A DNA stretch of 28,362 nucleotides from JAVBMP01 sp031552315 (GCA_031552315.1 JAVBMP010000009.1:1-28362), one strand, 5' to 3'. Positions 7,245-16,900 are shown, counted from the first letter of the stretch. Notes: generated by a model from the letters alone, not told the origin. Program-made: numbers and translations.

Positions 7245-7556
7245 TTACATAAGCCCCGGAATTTTCATACCGCCGGTAATGGCTGTCATTTCTTTTTCCA
7301 CCATTTCCTTGGAAAGGCGAATGGATTCATTAACCGCTGTAAGCACCAGGTCTTGCAGCATTTCAACGTCGTTCGGGTCTACCGCGTCTTTTTCAATGCT
7401 GATGGATTTTATTTCCTGCTTGCCGGAACAAACCACCTTGACCATGCCGCCGCCGCTGGCCCCTTCCACCGTGCGCTCACCCAGATCGTCACGCATTTTC
7501 ATCATTTTATTTTGCATAACCTGCGCCTGACGCAGCAAATCATTCATTCCACGCAT
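7245..7556 (-). CDS. ybaB: YbaB/EbfC family nucleoid-associated protein
   Basis: This 103-aa protein belongs to the small dimeric DNA-binding family that coats the nucleoid. It starts MRGMNDLLRQAQVMQNKMMKM, the typical amphipathic helix, followed by GASGGGMVKVVCSGKQEIKSISI, with the family's GGG.V.V...G...I pattern, and ends in a long helix with LVLTAVNESIRLSKEMV. GGAG precedes the ATG. It lies 37 bp after dnaX and 14 bp before recR, the usual position of this family. Confidence 0.95.
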   Translation of the reverse strand: MRGMNDLLRQAQVMQNKMMKMRDDLGERTVEGASGGGMVKVVCSGKQEIKSISIEKDAVDPNDVEMLQDLVLTAVNESIRLSKEMVEKEMTAITGGMKIPGLM

Positions 7557-7593
7557 ATTTTACTCCTGTATTTGTTATTTTCTATCTGGCGCT

Positions 7594-9621
7594 TCAGTGT
7601 TCCAGCGACCAGTCTGTAAGCCGGGTATCAAAGGTTTCCGCCAGCAGTTTCAGTTCGTCTGTGGCTTCCAGTTCTTCCCGCAGTTCCTGACGGGTTTTGC
7701 GCTGGGGCACGGGCAGGATTTTCAGGCCCGGAGCACCGGGGCACCAGGCTTGCAGCAGGGCGTGCAGTTCATCCAGCACCGCGCGGTCATTCAGGTATCT
7801 GGCGGTAAAGTCGGAATCCGGCGCAAGGGTAATGGCGTCTTCAGACCACACGCCAGCCACGCTGCGCAACACCGCCGAAAGCCTGCCGGAAATGGCAGCG
7901 CCGCCGGGTTGGCCGTTCTGCCCCCCCCAGGCGTCTTGCCCGCAGGCCGCCTGGACAAAAGCGGCCCATTCTCTGGGGGCGGGGCATTCTCCGGTGGCGT
8001 TTTCACGCGGGGGAACCGGCCCTGGCACTTGGCCATGTGCTTGCTCGGGCGCTTGTTCGGCTGCTTGGCCCGACGCCTGTTCGGGTGCTTGTTCAGCTGC
8101 TTGGCCCGGCGCCTGTTCGGGTGCCTGTTCAGCTGCTTGGGCAGGCATTTGCTCGGGCGCTTCTTTCGGGCGGTCAGAAATATCTGTCTCGGCTGCCGGG
8201 GCGGGTTCTGAAGCCGGAAGCTCCGGCGCGGGCGCGGAATATGCCGGGGCATTCACAGGGGCCGCAAGTTCCGGGGCGGGCGTTGCGGGCGCGGGCTGGC
8301 CCGGCGCTTGTTCCGGCGGCTGCCCGTTTGGCTGCCCGTTTGGCTGTCCGTTCAGCTGCCCATTCGGCCACGTGGCATCAACCGGGCGGCCCGGCGAATA
8401 GCCCGCCGAATTATTTAGCGAATGGCCCGCCGAATTATTTGCCGAATGGCTTTCTGAATGGCCCGGCGCCGGGCCTTCCCTTAACTCAGGGCTTTTTTTT
8501 TGAGCCGCGAATTGTTCCAATGAAATCAGGCGTGGCAACAGGGCCAGGTTAAGTAGTAAAAGTTCAAGGGCCAGCGCTGGTTCAAGGCTGCTTAAAACCC
8601 GGCGTTGCCCTTCAAGCACCATTTGCCAGGCCGCGTGAATGTGCGCCAGTTCAAACTGGTTGGCTTCCTCTTGCAGGGCTTTGGCTTCTTCCTTGCCAAG
8701 GTCAAGCAGGGGCAGGGCCTCATCGCCCAGTTGGCGCAGCATGAAAAGGTTACGCCAGGTGGCGGCCAGTTCACGCAAAAAGAAGCCAATGTCAAGGCCC
8801 TGGTCAAGAATTTCCCGCACCAGCAGGCTAAGCCCGGGGGTGGAACCGTTGCGCACCTGAACAAGCAGGCGGGTAAAAAGTTCCTGCCCGGCCAGGCCAA
8901 GCACGGAACGCACGTCGGCTTCCAGCAATTTTTCACCGCCCAGGGCCAGCACCTGGCCCAGCAAGGACATGCCGTCGCGCACGCTGCCGGCCGCGCGGCG
9001 GGCCAAAAGGCGCAGGGCGGCGTCTTCAAAGGGCACCCCTTCACGGTCAAGCACCGATCTTAAATGGTTTTCCAGTTCCGCCTGGGTAAGGCGCTTGAAA
9101 ACATGGTGCTGGCAGCGGCTTATGATGGTGGCCGGGAATTTGTGCGGTTCAGTCGTGGCAAGAATAAAGGTGACGTGGGCGGGTGGTTCCTCAAGGGTTT
9201 TTAGCAGGGCGTTAAAGGCCTCTTTGGTAAGCATGTGGGCTTCATCCACAATAAATACCTTGTAGCGGCCTTCCAGCGGGGCATAGCCAACAGATTCCTT
9301 CAACCGGCGCATATCGTCTATGCCCCGGTTTGAAGCGCCGTCAATTTCCAGCACGTCAACCGCGCTGCCCTGGGTAATGGCCCGGCAGCGGTCGCATTCA
9401 TTGCACGGTTCCGCCGTGGGGGCCTTGCGGCAGTTCAGGGCCTTGGCGAAAATACGCGCAATGGTGGTTTTGCCCACCCCGCGCGTGCCGCTGAACAGGT
9501 AGGCCGGGGCAACGCGGTCTTCAGCCGCGGCCCTGGAAAGTATGGCTTTAAGGGTGTCCTGCCCGGCCAGCTGGGCAAAAGTTTGCGGCCTGTACCGGGC
9601 GGTTAATGCTGCTTTGCTCAT
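7594..9621 (-). CDS. dnaX: DNA polymerase III clamp-loader subunit gamma/tau (DnaX)
   Basis: DnaX is the AAA+ motor of the clamp loader; the full-length tau also binds the polymerase and the DnaB helicase. The chosen ATG at 9621 gives 675 aa; a TTG three codons upstream is less likely. Features in order: TARYRPQTFAQLAGQ, Walker A GTRGVGKTT (about residues 45-53), four zinc-binding Cys (64, 73, 76, 79), VDEAH (125-129), the SRC arginine-finger motif (168-170), then domain III to about residue 370. A run of nine A (8493-8501) at codons 374-377 marks the end of domain III. A long Pro/Gln/Ala-rich linker with 12- and 36-bp repeats follows, then a conserved C-terminal domain (about 560-675). It opens the dnaX-ybaB-recR cluster. 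Confidence 0.96.
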   Translation of the reverse strand: MSKAALTARYRPQTFAQLAGQDTLKAILSRAAAEDRVAPAYLFSGTRGVGKTTIARIFAKALNCRKAPTAEPCNECDRCRAITQGSAVDVLEIDGASNRGIDDMRRLKESVGYAPLEGRYKVFIVDEAHMLTKEAFNALLKTLEEPPAHVTFILATTEPHKFPATIISRCQHHVFKRLTQAELENHLRSVLDREGVPFEDAALRLLARRAAGSVRDGMSLLGQVLALGGEKLLEADVRSVLGLAGQELFTRLLVQVRNGSTPGLSLLVREILDQGLDIGFFLRELAATWRNLFMLRQLGDEALPLLDLGKEEAKALQEEANQFELAHIHAAWQMVLEGQRRVLSSLEPALALELLLLNLALLPRLISLEQFAAQKKSPELREGPAPGHSESHSANNSAGHSLNNSAGYSPGRPVDATWPNGQLNGQPNGQPNGQPPEQAPGQPAPATPAPELAAPVNAPAYSAPAPELPASEPAPAAETDISDRPKEAPEQMPAQAAEQAPEQAPGQAAEQAPEQASGQAAEQAPEQAHGQVPGPVPPRENATGECPAPREWAAFVQAACGQDAWGGQNGQPGGAAISGRLSAVLRSVAGVWSEDAITLAPDSDFTARYLNDRAVLDELHALLQAWCPGAPGLKILPVPQRKTRQELREELEATDELKLLAETFDTRLTDWSLEH
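8051..8158 (-). repeat. Coding minisatellite, 3 x 36 bp, in dnaX linker
   Basis: Three 36-bp units start at 8051, 8087 and 8123; the first two differ at few positions. They encode the 12-residue repeat EQAPGQAAEQAP in the disordered linker of tau. Length variation in steps of 12 residues is expected and would not disturb the frame. Confidence 0.88.
8318..8365 (-). repeat. Coding minisatellite, 4 x 12 bp, in dnaX linker
   Basis: Four 12-bp units of the type GGCTGCCCGTTT (8318, 8330, 8342, 8354) encode NGQP repeats in the linker upstream (N-terminal side) of the 36-bp array. The first two units are identical. Confidence 0.88.
8460..8501 (-). promoter_or_regulatory. Probable dnaX slippage site (A9) with downstream hairpin
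   Basis: On the coding strand the dnaX frame reads CAA AAA AAA AGC CCT GAG TTA. The run holds nine A (8493-8501). One extra A, or a -1 ribosomal shift, gives K-P-TGA. One lost A gives A-L-S-TAA. Both outcomes end the protein at about residue 378-380, just after domain III. A 16-nt GC palindrome (GGCCCGGCGCCGGGCC, 8460-8475) follows 17 bases downstream. E. coli and Thermus make gamma from dnaX by slippage on A-rich runs. The site is seen directly; its use is inferred. Confidence 0.65.
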
Positions 9622-9746
9622 GGGCTTCAAGCTAAGTAATGTTCAGGTTAAAGTCAAGGTCAAATGCCTTGCGGAACAAGGGATTTTGCCTTGCAACGCC
9701 ATATTCCGCGCAGACGCTGGCACTGCCGTTACGCCGCTTGTACCGC

Positions 9747-10502
9747 TTATGCCCAAAGGGGCACCCAGTGCCTTTCTCGCGGCAAAAGGCGGTCCAGCCG
9801 GGCGGCTTCCGGGTTCAGGCTGCGGAAAAATTCATGGAATTTGGCGGAATGGTTCATGTGGCGGGTGTGGCAAAGTTCATGCAGCAGAACGGCCTCTATC
9901 ATGGCGTCCGGGTAAAAGACCAGGCGGGCGTTCAGGTTGATGTTGCCAAGGCTGGAACAGCTGCCCAGACGGCTTTTTTGCCACTTTACCCGCGCCTGTT
10001 TGTATTCAAGGCCGTATGTTTGCGCGGTTTTTGCCAGAAAGGGCGGCAAAAACACCCCGGCGTAACGCAATACCCAGTGTAAAAGGGCGCGGCGGCGGTG
10101 TTCCGCCCCGGGGCCGCGCGCGAACAGGCGGCAACAGGCCTTTGTTGCGCCGTCCGTCCCTTCTTGGACTTCCGGAAATACAAAAAGCTGGGGTTTTGGG
10201 CTCCATTCTATGGGCAGGCGTAACGCGCCCCCGCGCAAAACCAGTTCTTGCGGCAGGTTGGCGCAGGCTTCCCGCGTGGATGCTTCCCTTTGCGCAAGTA
10301 TGGCCTGTTTGCTTAAAATCCAGTCTTTATGCGCTGCTATCATTTGTTCGGCAACCTCTTCCGGCACGCGGGGGGGCAGCACAACCTCCAGCCCTTTGCC
10401 GGGCAGCAGGCGCAAAAGGCAGCGTTTGGCCTTGCCGCTACGGCGCAGGCTGTATTTGGGGGGCCATTCCGGCTGTGGGCTAAAGATATTTTTTTCAGGC
10501 AT
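9747..10502 (-). CDS. YgjP-like (DUF45) zinc metalloprotease-fold protein
   Basis: This protein of about 251 aa belongs to the YgjP/DUF45 family of SprT- or WLM-like metal-dependent hydrolases of unclear substrate. The N-terminal half has the family pattern YSLRRSGKAKRCLLRLLPGKGLEVVLP followed by VAEQMIAAHKDWILSK. The C-terminal half has the zinc site HELCHTRHMNHS, with H, E and H of HExxH plus a third His, preceded by WGS-like KSRLGSCSSLGNINLNARLVFYP. The ATG at 10502 is preferred to a TTG two codons upstream; no strong Shine-Dalgarno is visible. It lies 125 bp before dnaX in the same direction and may share its promoter. The family call is good; the biological role is unknown. Confidence 0.85.
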   Translation of the reverse strand: MPEKNIFSPQPEWPPKYSLRRSGKAKRCLLRLLPGKGLEVVLPPRVPEEVAEQMIAAHKDWILSKQAILAQREASTREACANLPQELVLRGGALRLPIEWSPKPQLFVFPEVQEGTDGATKACCRLFARGPGAEHRRRALLHWVLRYAGVFLPPFLAKTAQTYGLEYKQARVKWQKSRLGSCSSLGNINLNARLVFYPDAMIEAVLLHELCHTRHMNHSAKFHEFFRSLNPEAARLDRLLPRERHWVPLWA

Positions 10503-10639
10503 GTTCAAAATATGGAATAATTTTTTTTCCGGGCCGCCGGGGTCTTTATTTTACCGGCAAAATCTGTTAGGTTTCGGCATGAAACAGCCTGAACGGCATA
10601 AAAAAGCCTTTTGTCCAAGGTTACTTACCGGAGTTACTG
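10503..10639. promoter_or_regulatory. Divergent promoter region
   Basis: This gap separates the minus-strand housekeeping run from the plus-strand VKOR-tamA-tamB run, so promoters for both should lie here. It is AT-rich near 10510-10530 (a run of eight T). I could not assign convincing -35/-10 pairs. GGAG at 10629-10632 serves as the Shine-Dalgarno of the downstream gene. Confidence 0.4.
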
Positions 10640-11632
10640 ATGAATAATGAAAAGCGTGCCTCCATTCAGTGGGGCGGGCTACTTTTTGCGCTTGCCGGCG
10701 TGGTTTATTGTCTTACCGCCCTTACGGAACGCGGTTCACAGGCCCTTTGCCTGACCAGTGGCTGCGCCCTTTTCAAGCAACTTACCATCTTTGGGTTTTC
10801 TCCGTGGTGGTTTGGGGCCGGGGCCTTTTTGCTTATAGCCCTGCTTTGTTTGCAGAGCAAGCGCCTTTTGCCCTTTATTTTCGCGGTATTTTTTTTGGCG
10901 CTTGATTGCGCCTTTTTGCTGGTAATGCTTTTTTCCGCCCCTTGCGTTTCCTGCCTTGGGGCCGCGTTGCTTTTTCTTTGCACCTGTTTTGCCCTGAAGC
11001 CCAGGCCGGACTTCAGGCGGAAAAATGAAGGCCCTTCAAAACCCCTTATGCTGTTGCTTTTTGTCTGGGGGGTGCTGTTTACCGCCAACCTGGTCAACGC
11101 CGTAAATGAACTTTTGCCCCTGCGCACGCTGGAAAAGGCCGGGCAGGGCAACTTTGTGGTGTACATTTCCCCTTCTTGCCCGCACTGCGCGGATGCGGTG
11201 CAGGCCCTGGGCGGCCGGGCGGATTTTTACGCCGTAAGCAAAGAAGAGGGCGATCTGCTTAAAATAGCCCGGCTGGAAGATTTGCTGGCATCCGGCAAGC
11301 CGCTTAAAGAAGCCATGCCGCAAATGCTGGCGGAAGCGGCCAAGCCGGAATGGCAAAGTTATACAATAAGCCCGCAACGCCGTTTATTGCTGCAATGGCA
11401 GCTGTTACGCGCCAAATCCCGTTTGGCGGCCAATGGCTTTACCGCCTTGCCGGTGGTGCAAAGCAACGGGTTTTCTCGCAGCCTTTTTGCGCCCGCAAGC
11501 CAGCCTGCCCCGGCCTTTGCGCCGGGTACGCTTTCCGGCGGGCAAAGCAGGCCGGGTGACGCTTCCGGCTTCGGCCTGCCGGGCGATGACCTTGGACAAT
11601 GCACGGGCAATACGGAACAACCCTGCGATTAG
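10640..11632 (+). CDS. VKOR-like membrane protein with thioredoxin-fold C-terminal domain
   Basis: This 330-aa protein looks like a bacterial vitamin K epoxide reductase homologue fused to a thioredoxin-like domain, a system that makes disulfides in the periplasm in place of DsbB/DsbA. Residues 10-155 hold about five membrane helices. The VKOR-type cysteines are C37 and C42 (CLTSGC, followed by FGFSPWWFGAGAF) and a CxxC at C102-C105 (PCVSCL). The soluble part has FVVYISPSCPHCADAV with CPHC at residues 180-183, as in DsbA. The last 60 residues are Ala/Pro/Gly-rich. GGAG precedes the ATG. It is upstream of tamA by 59 bp, so it could help fold envelope proteins. VKOR membership is weaker than the redox-protein call, because overall similarity cannot be measured here. 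Confidence 0.72.
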   Translation: MNNEKRASIQWGGLLFALAGVVYCLTALTERGSQALCLTSGCALFKQLTIFGFSPWWFGAGAFLLIALLCLQSKRLLPFIFAVFFLALDCAFLLVMLFSAPCVSCLGAALLFLCTCFALKPRPDFRRKNEGPSKPLMLLLFVWGVLFTANLVNAVNELLPLRTLEKAGQGNFVVYISPSCPHCADAVQALGGRADFYAVSKEEGDLLKIARLEDLLASGKPLKEAMPQMLAEAAKPEWQSYTISPQRRLLLQWQLLRAKSRLAANGFTALPVVQSNGFSRSLFAPASQPAPAFAPGTLSGGQSRPGDASGFGLPGDDLGQCTGNTEQPCD

Positions 11633-11691
11633 AGACCATTGCTAAAACCAAAATTGCTTGCTGTGGACATCAGACATAGAGTAAGGAAAAA

Positions 11692-13953
11692 GTGTGTAGA
11701 AAGCTTTTTCTCGCAAGTTGCCTTTCAGGCATCATGTTGCTTTCCGGCTGTGGCGGAGAGCATAAGCTGGCCCTGTTCCCTGAAGAAACCGGCACAATCT
11801 ATTCCCGCCCGTCCCCCATTGTGGCTTCCGACCCTGGCGGGCCAATTCCCGCGCCGCGCGTCCCGGCCGATCTGGCCGCCTATGCCCTGCCGGAAGGCCG
11901 CCCCGCGCCCAACGGTGCGCCGGGTGCTTCCCCAAATATTTCCCCGGGCGGTTCCCCTGGCGCTCCGCATGACGCAGCCCCTAAAACCGGGCTGGGCGCA
12001 ATTCCGGGCGCAATCCCCGGCGCGATTCTGGGCGCGATTCCAACCGACCCCTTTGGCTTGAAAAAAGGTTCCATAAGCTACGCGGTGCTGGCTTCTTCAC
12101 CCGATGACCCGGAACTTGCCGAAACCTTTGCCAAAATAAGCCCCCTTTACACCCTTGGCCCGCCAGAAAGCCTTACAGAGCTTGAACAACGCCTGAATGC
12201 CGCCCTGCGTGACGCGACAAGCGTTCTGCACAGTTACGGCTATTATTCCGGCCAGGTGGCCGGGCGGGTGGAAATTGCCGGAGAAAGCCGCCCCCTGGGC
12301 GACATTTCCGGCTGGGAACGTGACGCCCTGTTCAACGGCAAGGTGCCCAACCTGACCGTGCATGTTGATTTTACCCCCGGCCCCCGGTATACGGTGGGCA
12401 AAAACCGCATAGAAATTGTTGGCCAGGCTTGCGCCGCTGTGCATGAAGACGGCAGGCCGGTGGAAAATATGAATGCCGCCGCGCTGGCCGCCATTTGCAA
12501 ACCGGCGGCCTTTCAGCCGGTGGTGGAAAACCAGAATATCCCCCCATTTTTGCCGCAAAGCCTTGCGGATGTTGGCCTTGCGGCGGGCGCCCCGGCAAAG
12601 GCCTCGGACGTGCTGGCCGCCGCCGACCGCTTGGTGGACGTTTTCCAAAACAGCGGCTACCCGTTTGCGGAACTGGTTTCCAGCCACTACATTGTGGACC
12701 ATTCCACACAAACCCTTGAAGCCACCTTGCGCCTGAACCCCGGTGATTTTGTGCGCATGGGCGAACTGCGGGTGCAAGGTTGCGATACCGTAAGCCAAAA
12801 TTATCTGAAGGCCAAAAGCACCTGGAAGCCCGGCAGCCCATGGAACCAGAGAAGGGTGGACGCCTATGTGGACGCCCTGCGCCAAAGCGGGCTTTTTAGC
12901 GCCATAAGCTTGAAGCCGGGCCAGCCGGAACAGACGGACGAATCTGACAAAGCCTACATACGCCCGGTGGAACTGAACATGACCACTTTGCCGGAACATA
13001 CCGTTGGCGGTTCCGTAAAATATAATTCGGATATCGGCGTGGGGGTGGAAGGGTACTGGGAAGACCGCAACCTTACAGGCCGGGGCGACAAACTGCGCGC
13101 GGAAGCCCCTTTGTGGCAAGATATGCAGGAAGTGAACCTGGATTACCGCCTGCCCTACTTTTTAAGCCCCAGTCAGGATTTTAACATTCATGCCGCGCTA
13201 TTGCATCAGGATACGGATGCCTATAAACTGCTGGCCGCTTTGGCCTATGCCGGGATTGACCGGCGCTTTTCCCGCAACTGGGTAGGCAGCGTGAAGGTAA
13301 GCGGCGAGGGCGGTCAGGTGCAGGAACCGGGCGAAGACCAGCATTCCTACTACATGGTAGGCTTACCGGTAAGCGCGGTTTACAGCACGGTCAAAAAACC
13401 TCTGGACGCTACCAGCGGTGTGCGGGTGGCGCTTTCCGGCGGGCCTTATACCGGTGAATATAACGGACCGTTCACCATTGCGCGCGGGCGTCTGGACGCC
13501 GCCGCCTTTGTGCCCCTTGCCGGTCAGGATACCGTGGTGCTGGCGCTAAGGGGTTCCGGCGGGGCCATAAGCGGCGCGGCAGCGGACGATGTGCCCAATA
13601 CCGTGCGTTTTTATTCCGGCGGCGGCGGTTCCGTGCGCGGCTACGCCTATCAGTCTTTGGGCCCGCAAAACTCGGATGGCGACCCCCTGGGCGGGGCCTA
13701 TATGGTGGAGGCCAGCGGCGAGCTGCGGGTAAAATTTACCCCGGAATGGGGCGTGACGGCCTTTGTGGATGGCGGCAACGTCAGCGTGGACGCGCAAAGC
13801 TTGCTGGGCAATTCCATGCAATGGGGGGCTGGCCTTGGCCTGCGCTATTATACGGCCATAGGCCCGGTGCGCCTTGACGTGGCTACCCCGCTGAACCCCA
13901 GAAAAGATGATGACAGTTTCCAGTTTTACATAAGCATAGGGCAGAGTTTCTAA
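11692..13953 (+). CDS. tamA: TamA-like Omp85 outer-membrane protein, predicted lipoprotein
   Basis: TamA is an Omp85-family beta-barrel that, with TamB, forms an envelope-spanning complex for outer-membrane protein assembly and phospholipid traffic. The GTG start at 11692 follows AAGGA. The 753-aa product begins with a lipoprotein signal and lipobox LSGC (Cys20) and no Asp at the next position, so an outer-membrane lipoprotein is expected. Residues 30-125 are a Pro/Gly/Ala-rich linker with four GAIP repeats. POTRA-like regions cover about 125-430 (NLTVHVDFTPGPRYTVGKNRIEI; MGELRVQGCDTVSQNYL). The D15-type barrel follows, with VGGSVKYNSDIGVGVEGYWEDRNL, and VRGY near residue 650, the lid-loop motif. 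The C-terminal Phe fits an outer-membrane barrel. It overlaps tamB by one base (TAATG). Confidence 0.88.
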   Translation: MCRKLFLASCLSGIMLLSGCGGEHKLALFPEETGTIYSRPSPIVASDPGGPIPAPRVPADLAAYALPEGRPAPNGAPGASPNISPGGSPGAPHDAAPKTGLGAIPGAIPGAILGAIPTDPFGLKKGSISYAVLASSPDDPELAETFAKISPLYTLGPPESLTELEQRLNAALRDATSVLHSYGYYSGQVAGRVEIAGESRPLGDISGWERDALFNGKVPNLTVHVDFTPGPRYTVGKNRIEIVGQACAAVHEDGRPVENMNAAALAAICKPAAFQPVVENQNIPPFLPQSLADVGLAAGAPAKASDVLAAADRLVDVFQNSGYPFAELVSSHYIVDHSTQTLEATLRLNPGDFVRMGELRVQGCDTVSQNYLKAKSTWKPGSPWNQRRVDAYVDALRQSGLFSAISLKPGQPEQTDESDKAYIRPVELNMTTLPEHTVGGSVKYNSDIGVGVEGYWEDRNLTGRGDKLRAEAPLWQDMQEVNLDYRLPYFLSPSQDFNIHAALLHQDTDAYKLLAALAYAGIDRRFSRNWVGSVKVSGEGGQVQEPGEDQHSYYMVGLPVSAVYSTVKKPLDATSGVRVALSGGPYTGEYNGPFTIARGRLDAAAFVPLAGQDTVVLALRGSGGAISGAAADDVPNTVRFYSGGGGSVRGYAYQSLGPQNSDGDPLGGAYMVEASGELRVKFTPEWGVTAFVDGGNVSVDAQSLLGNSMQWGAGLGLRYYTAIGPVRLDVATPLNPRKDDDSFQFYISIGQSF
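11995..12042 (+). repeat. Coding minisatellite, 4 x 12 bp, in tamA linker
   Basis: Four 12-bp units (GGCGCAATTCCG type) encode GAIP, GAIP, GAIL, GAIP in the linker between the lipidated N-terminus and the POTRA region of TamA. Confidence 0.9.
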
Positions 13954-16900
13954 TGTCTGGCAAAACGGCGCGTTGGCTGAAGAGGCTTGCAAAGGGCATG
14001 ACGGCCCTGGCGCTTTTGCTGGGCCTTGCCCTGGCCGCGCTTGGGCTGTGGCTTGCAAGCCCCGGATCAGGCCCCTTCATTGTGCGGACGCTGAACAGCC
14101 TTATGGCTGAAACGGGTTTGCAAATCAAGGTTGAAAGCCTGGAGTTCCGCAACTTTTTCGGCCCCTTGCCGCGAGAGATCCGGGTGACTGGCTTCAGCCT
14201 TTCAGACCATATGGGGCCTTTTTTGACTGTTGGCGGGGCGGATGTGAAGCTGAAGCTTCTCCCCCTGCTGCATGGCCGGGTGGTGGGTGAAAGCGCCCGC
14301 ATACAGGCCCCGGCCTTTTACCGCCCGCCGGATTTTTTGCCAGATCCCCAGCCTGCCCCCGCAAGGCAAACCCCGCCAAATTTTTACAGCCTGCCGGAAT
14401 TGCCGGTTGCCTTCAAGGTGGAGCGTTTGCAACTGGAAGACGGGCTGTTTGACGCGGGCTTCATTTTGGCCCCCACGCCCGACAACAGCACGCCCGACAA
14501 CAGCACGCCTGGCAACAGCACGCCCGGTAACAGCGCGGAAAACGCGGCCCCGGCCCGGCAAGGCGCTGCGCTTCCTGAAGGTTCCGTAATTTCAGAAAAT
14601 GCCCACCCACAAAATGCCCATTCATCCCGGCAAACCCCGGCGGCAAGCGGCAAATTGCCGCCGGAGCCTGGCCCCTTGTGGAAGGTGAACGGTCAGGGCT
14701 GGGCATCTTACGCCGCCGGCCGCCTTGATGGGGAACTGGCCCTGAGCGTGGCGGAACCGCACCCGGCAAGCGATGCCGCAACAGGCGATGGCCCGGCAAG
14801 CAGCACCACAGCAAGCACCACCGCGTCAAGCGCCGCCCCGGCAGGGTATGCCCTGACGGCGGATGTCCGCCTGTCCAGCCCGGCTTCCGGCCTGCTTGGC
14901 GGGACGTTGGACGGCAAGGCCGGGTGGGGCGGGCAGGAATTTCCCTATCTGCTGGATATTGAGGAACAGGTCGCCAGCCAGTCGCACAAGTTCATTTTGC
15001 GGAAATTTTCTTTGGATGCCCTTGGCCTGAAGCTTGCCGGGCGTACGGAACTGGAGCTGGAACCGCTGTCCCTGACCGGGGCGATAAAGCTGCAAGGCCT
15101 TGCGGGCGGGGAATGGGAAGCCGTGCTGAATGGCTTGACCGGCCTGACCACTTCAAGCGCTTCAACTGCGTCAACTGTTGAGGCCACTTCAAGCGGCCCA
15201 ACTGCCTCCAGCGGGCGGGCCGGGACAGAAGCGCCAGCCGGGCCGGGCGGGGCAGCCTCCGGTTTTGGCGGGGCCATTGACTTGCAGGCGGAATTTACTC
15301 TGCCGCCCGCCCTGTTTGCGAATGCGGAAAGCGCTGCGCTGCAACCTGGCGAAATCAATAGGCAAACCGCCGAAATCAGGCCGGAAGCCGTCAAGACCAG
15401 GCCGGAAGCCGCCAAAATCAAACCGCAACCCGCCGGGCCGGAAACGCCCCTCTTCACCCTGACCTTGCGGGGGCAGGAACTGCGCTGGCCCGACAAAGCG
15501 CTTACGGATTTGCTGGGGCCGGAACTTGCCCTGAAGGCGCAACTGCGGGGCGGCATCACGCCGCAAGGCCTGACAGCGCTGCATCTTCAGTTGGAAGAAT
15601 TGCGCGCCGGGCTGCTGGACGGTCAGGCCGAGGCCCGCTTGCCCAACCTGCCGCTCCTGCGGGAAGGCGGCCCCCTGCAATTCGCCGCGCGGGCGGACTT
15701 GCGCCTTGCCGACCTTGCCCCCTTTGCCGGGCTTTCCGGCCCGCTGGCCCTGAAAGCCTCTGCCGAAGGGCGGACGGATGAATTCAAGCTGGATCTTTCT
15801 GCGGAATCTCCGCAACTGGAAAGGCCGGACGGCAAATTCACGCAGGCCGCCCTGCACGTGGAAGCCACGGCCTGTGCCGCAGCCGCCCCGGTAAAGCCTT
15901 CCGGCAAAAAAGCGGTCAAAGAATCCGGCAAAGAATCGGGCAAAGAAGCTGCCAAAGAAGCGGGCCCCAAATCAACTGGGGATTCGCCGGGCAGCCAGTC
16001 CGGTAATCAGGCGGGCAATCCGCCCGGCAATGCCGTTGCGTTAAAATTTTCCGGCACGCTGTCGGCGGGCGCGGCTTCCAGCCCGGCCGGGCCTTTGGCC
16101 TTGCGTGCCCGTTGGCAGGCCGAACCAATGGCCCCGGCCATGCGCTTTGCGGTGGAAGGGCTGGAGGCTGAGGGGGCCGGGCTGAATTTGCGGGCCACCC
16201 TGGCTATGGAAATGGACATGAAGGCGGAATTGCCGCAAAGGGCGGAACCCCGGCTGAATGGGGACATCAGCGTGGAAATAGCCGACTGGGCCGGGCTGGG
16301 CGCGTTGCTGAACCAGCCCTTGCGCGGTGGCCGGGCCGGGCTGGAACTGCGTTTTGCCAATAGCTTGCCGCCAGGCGGAACGGGCGGGCCAGGCAGAACG
16401 GTCGGTGCGGGCAGAGCGGCCCAGCGCCTTGACAGCAAGCTGGAACTTTCTTCCTTGTTGCTGGATGATGGGCGGGAAACTCCTGTTCTGGCCTTAAACA
16501 AGCTTACCGGCAAGTTTGCGGTAGATGATCTTTTCAAGCTGCAAGGGCTGAATGCCGACCTGCAGGCCGGGGCCGGTTCCCTTGGCCCCTTGCCGTGGCA
16601 AAAACTGGAAGGCAAGGCCCGCGGCAATACGGAAAGCGGCGAATTCAGCCTGTATCTGCGTGACAGCGGGCCAGCCCGCGGCGCGGGCAAGGGCGGGGCT
16701 TTTGAGCGCCTGGGGCTGGCCGGAAGCTACGCCCTGAAAAGTGGCGGGATAGAGCTTAAAACATTTTCTTTGAACCTGCCGGAACATGAAGTGGGCTGCA
16801 AATTGGCGGCCCCGGCCCGTATTGCCCTTGCGGAAGGCTTTCAGCTGCAAGAAACGCGGGTCAATTTCACACCGGGCGGCAGCCTTTGGGCCGTGGCCGC

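Noticed and set aside
9622..9746. Signal recognition particle RNA near dnaX
   Set aside because: The GGAAGG-type conserved apical motif and long pairing arms were not found in this gap.
10579..10647. 22-codon frame upstream of the VKOR-like gene
   Set aside because: It overlaps the gene start and has no Shine-Dalgarno or recognisable content; chance is more likely.
12097..13119. Long antisense frame opposite tamA (340 aa)
   Set aside because: Long antisense frames are expected in GC-rich coding DNA, and the sense strand has recognisable POTRA and barrel motifs.
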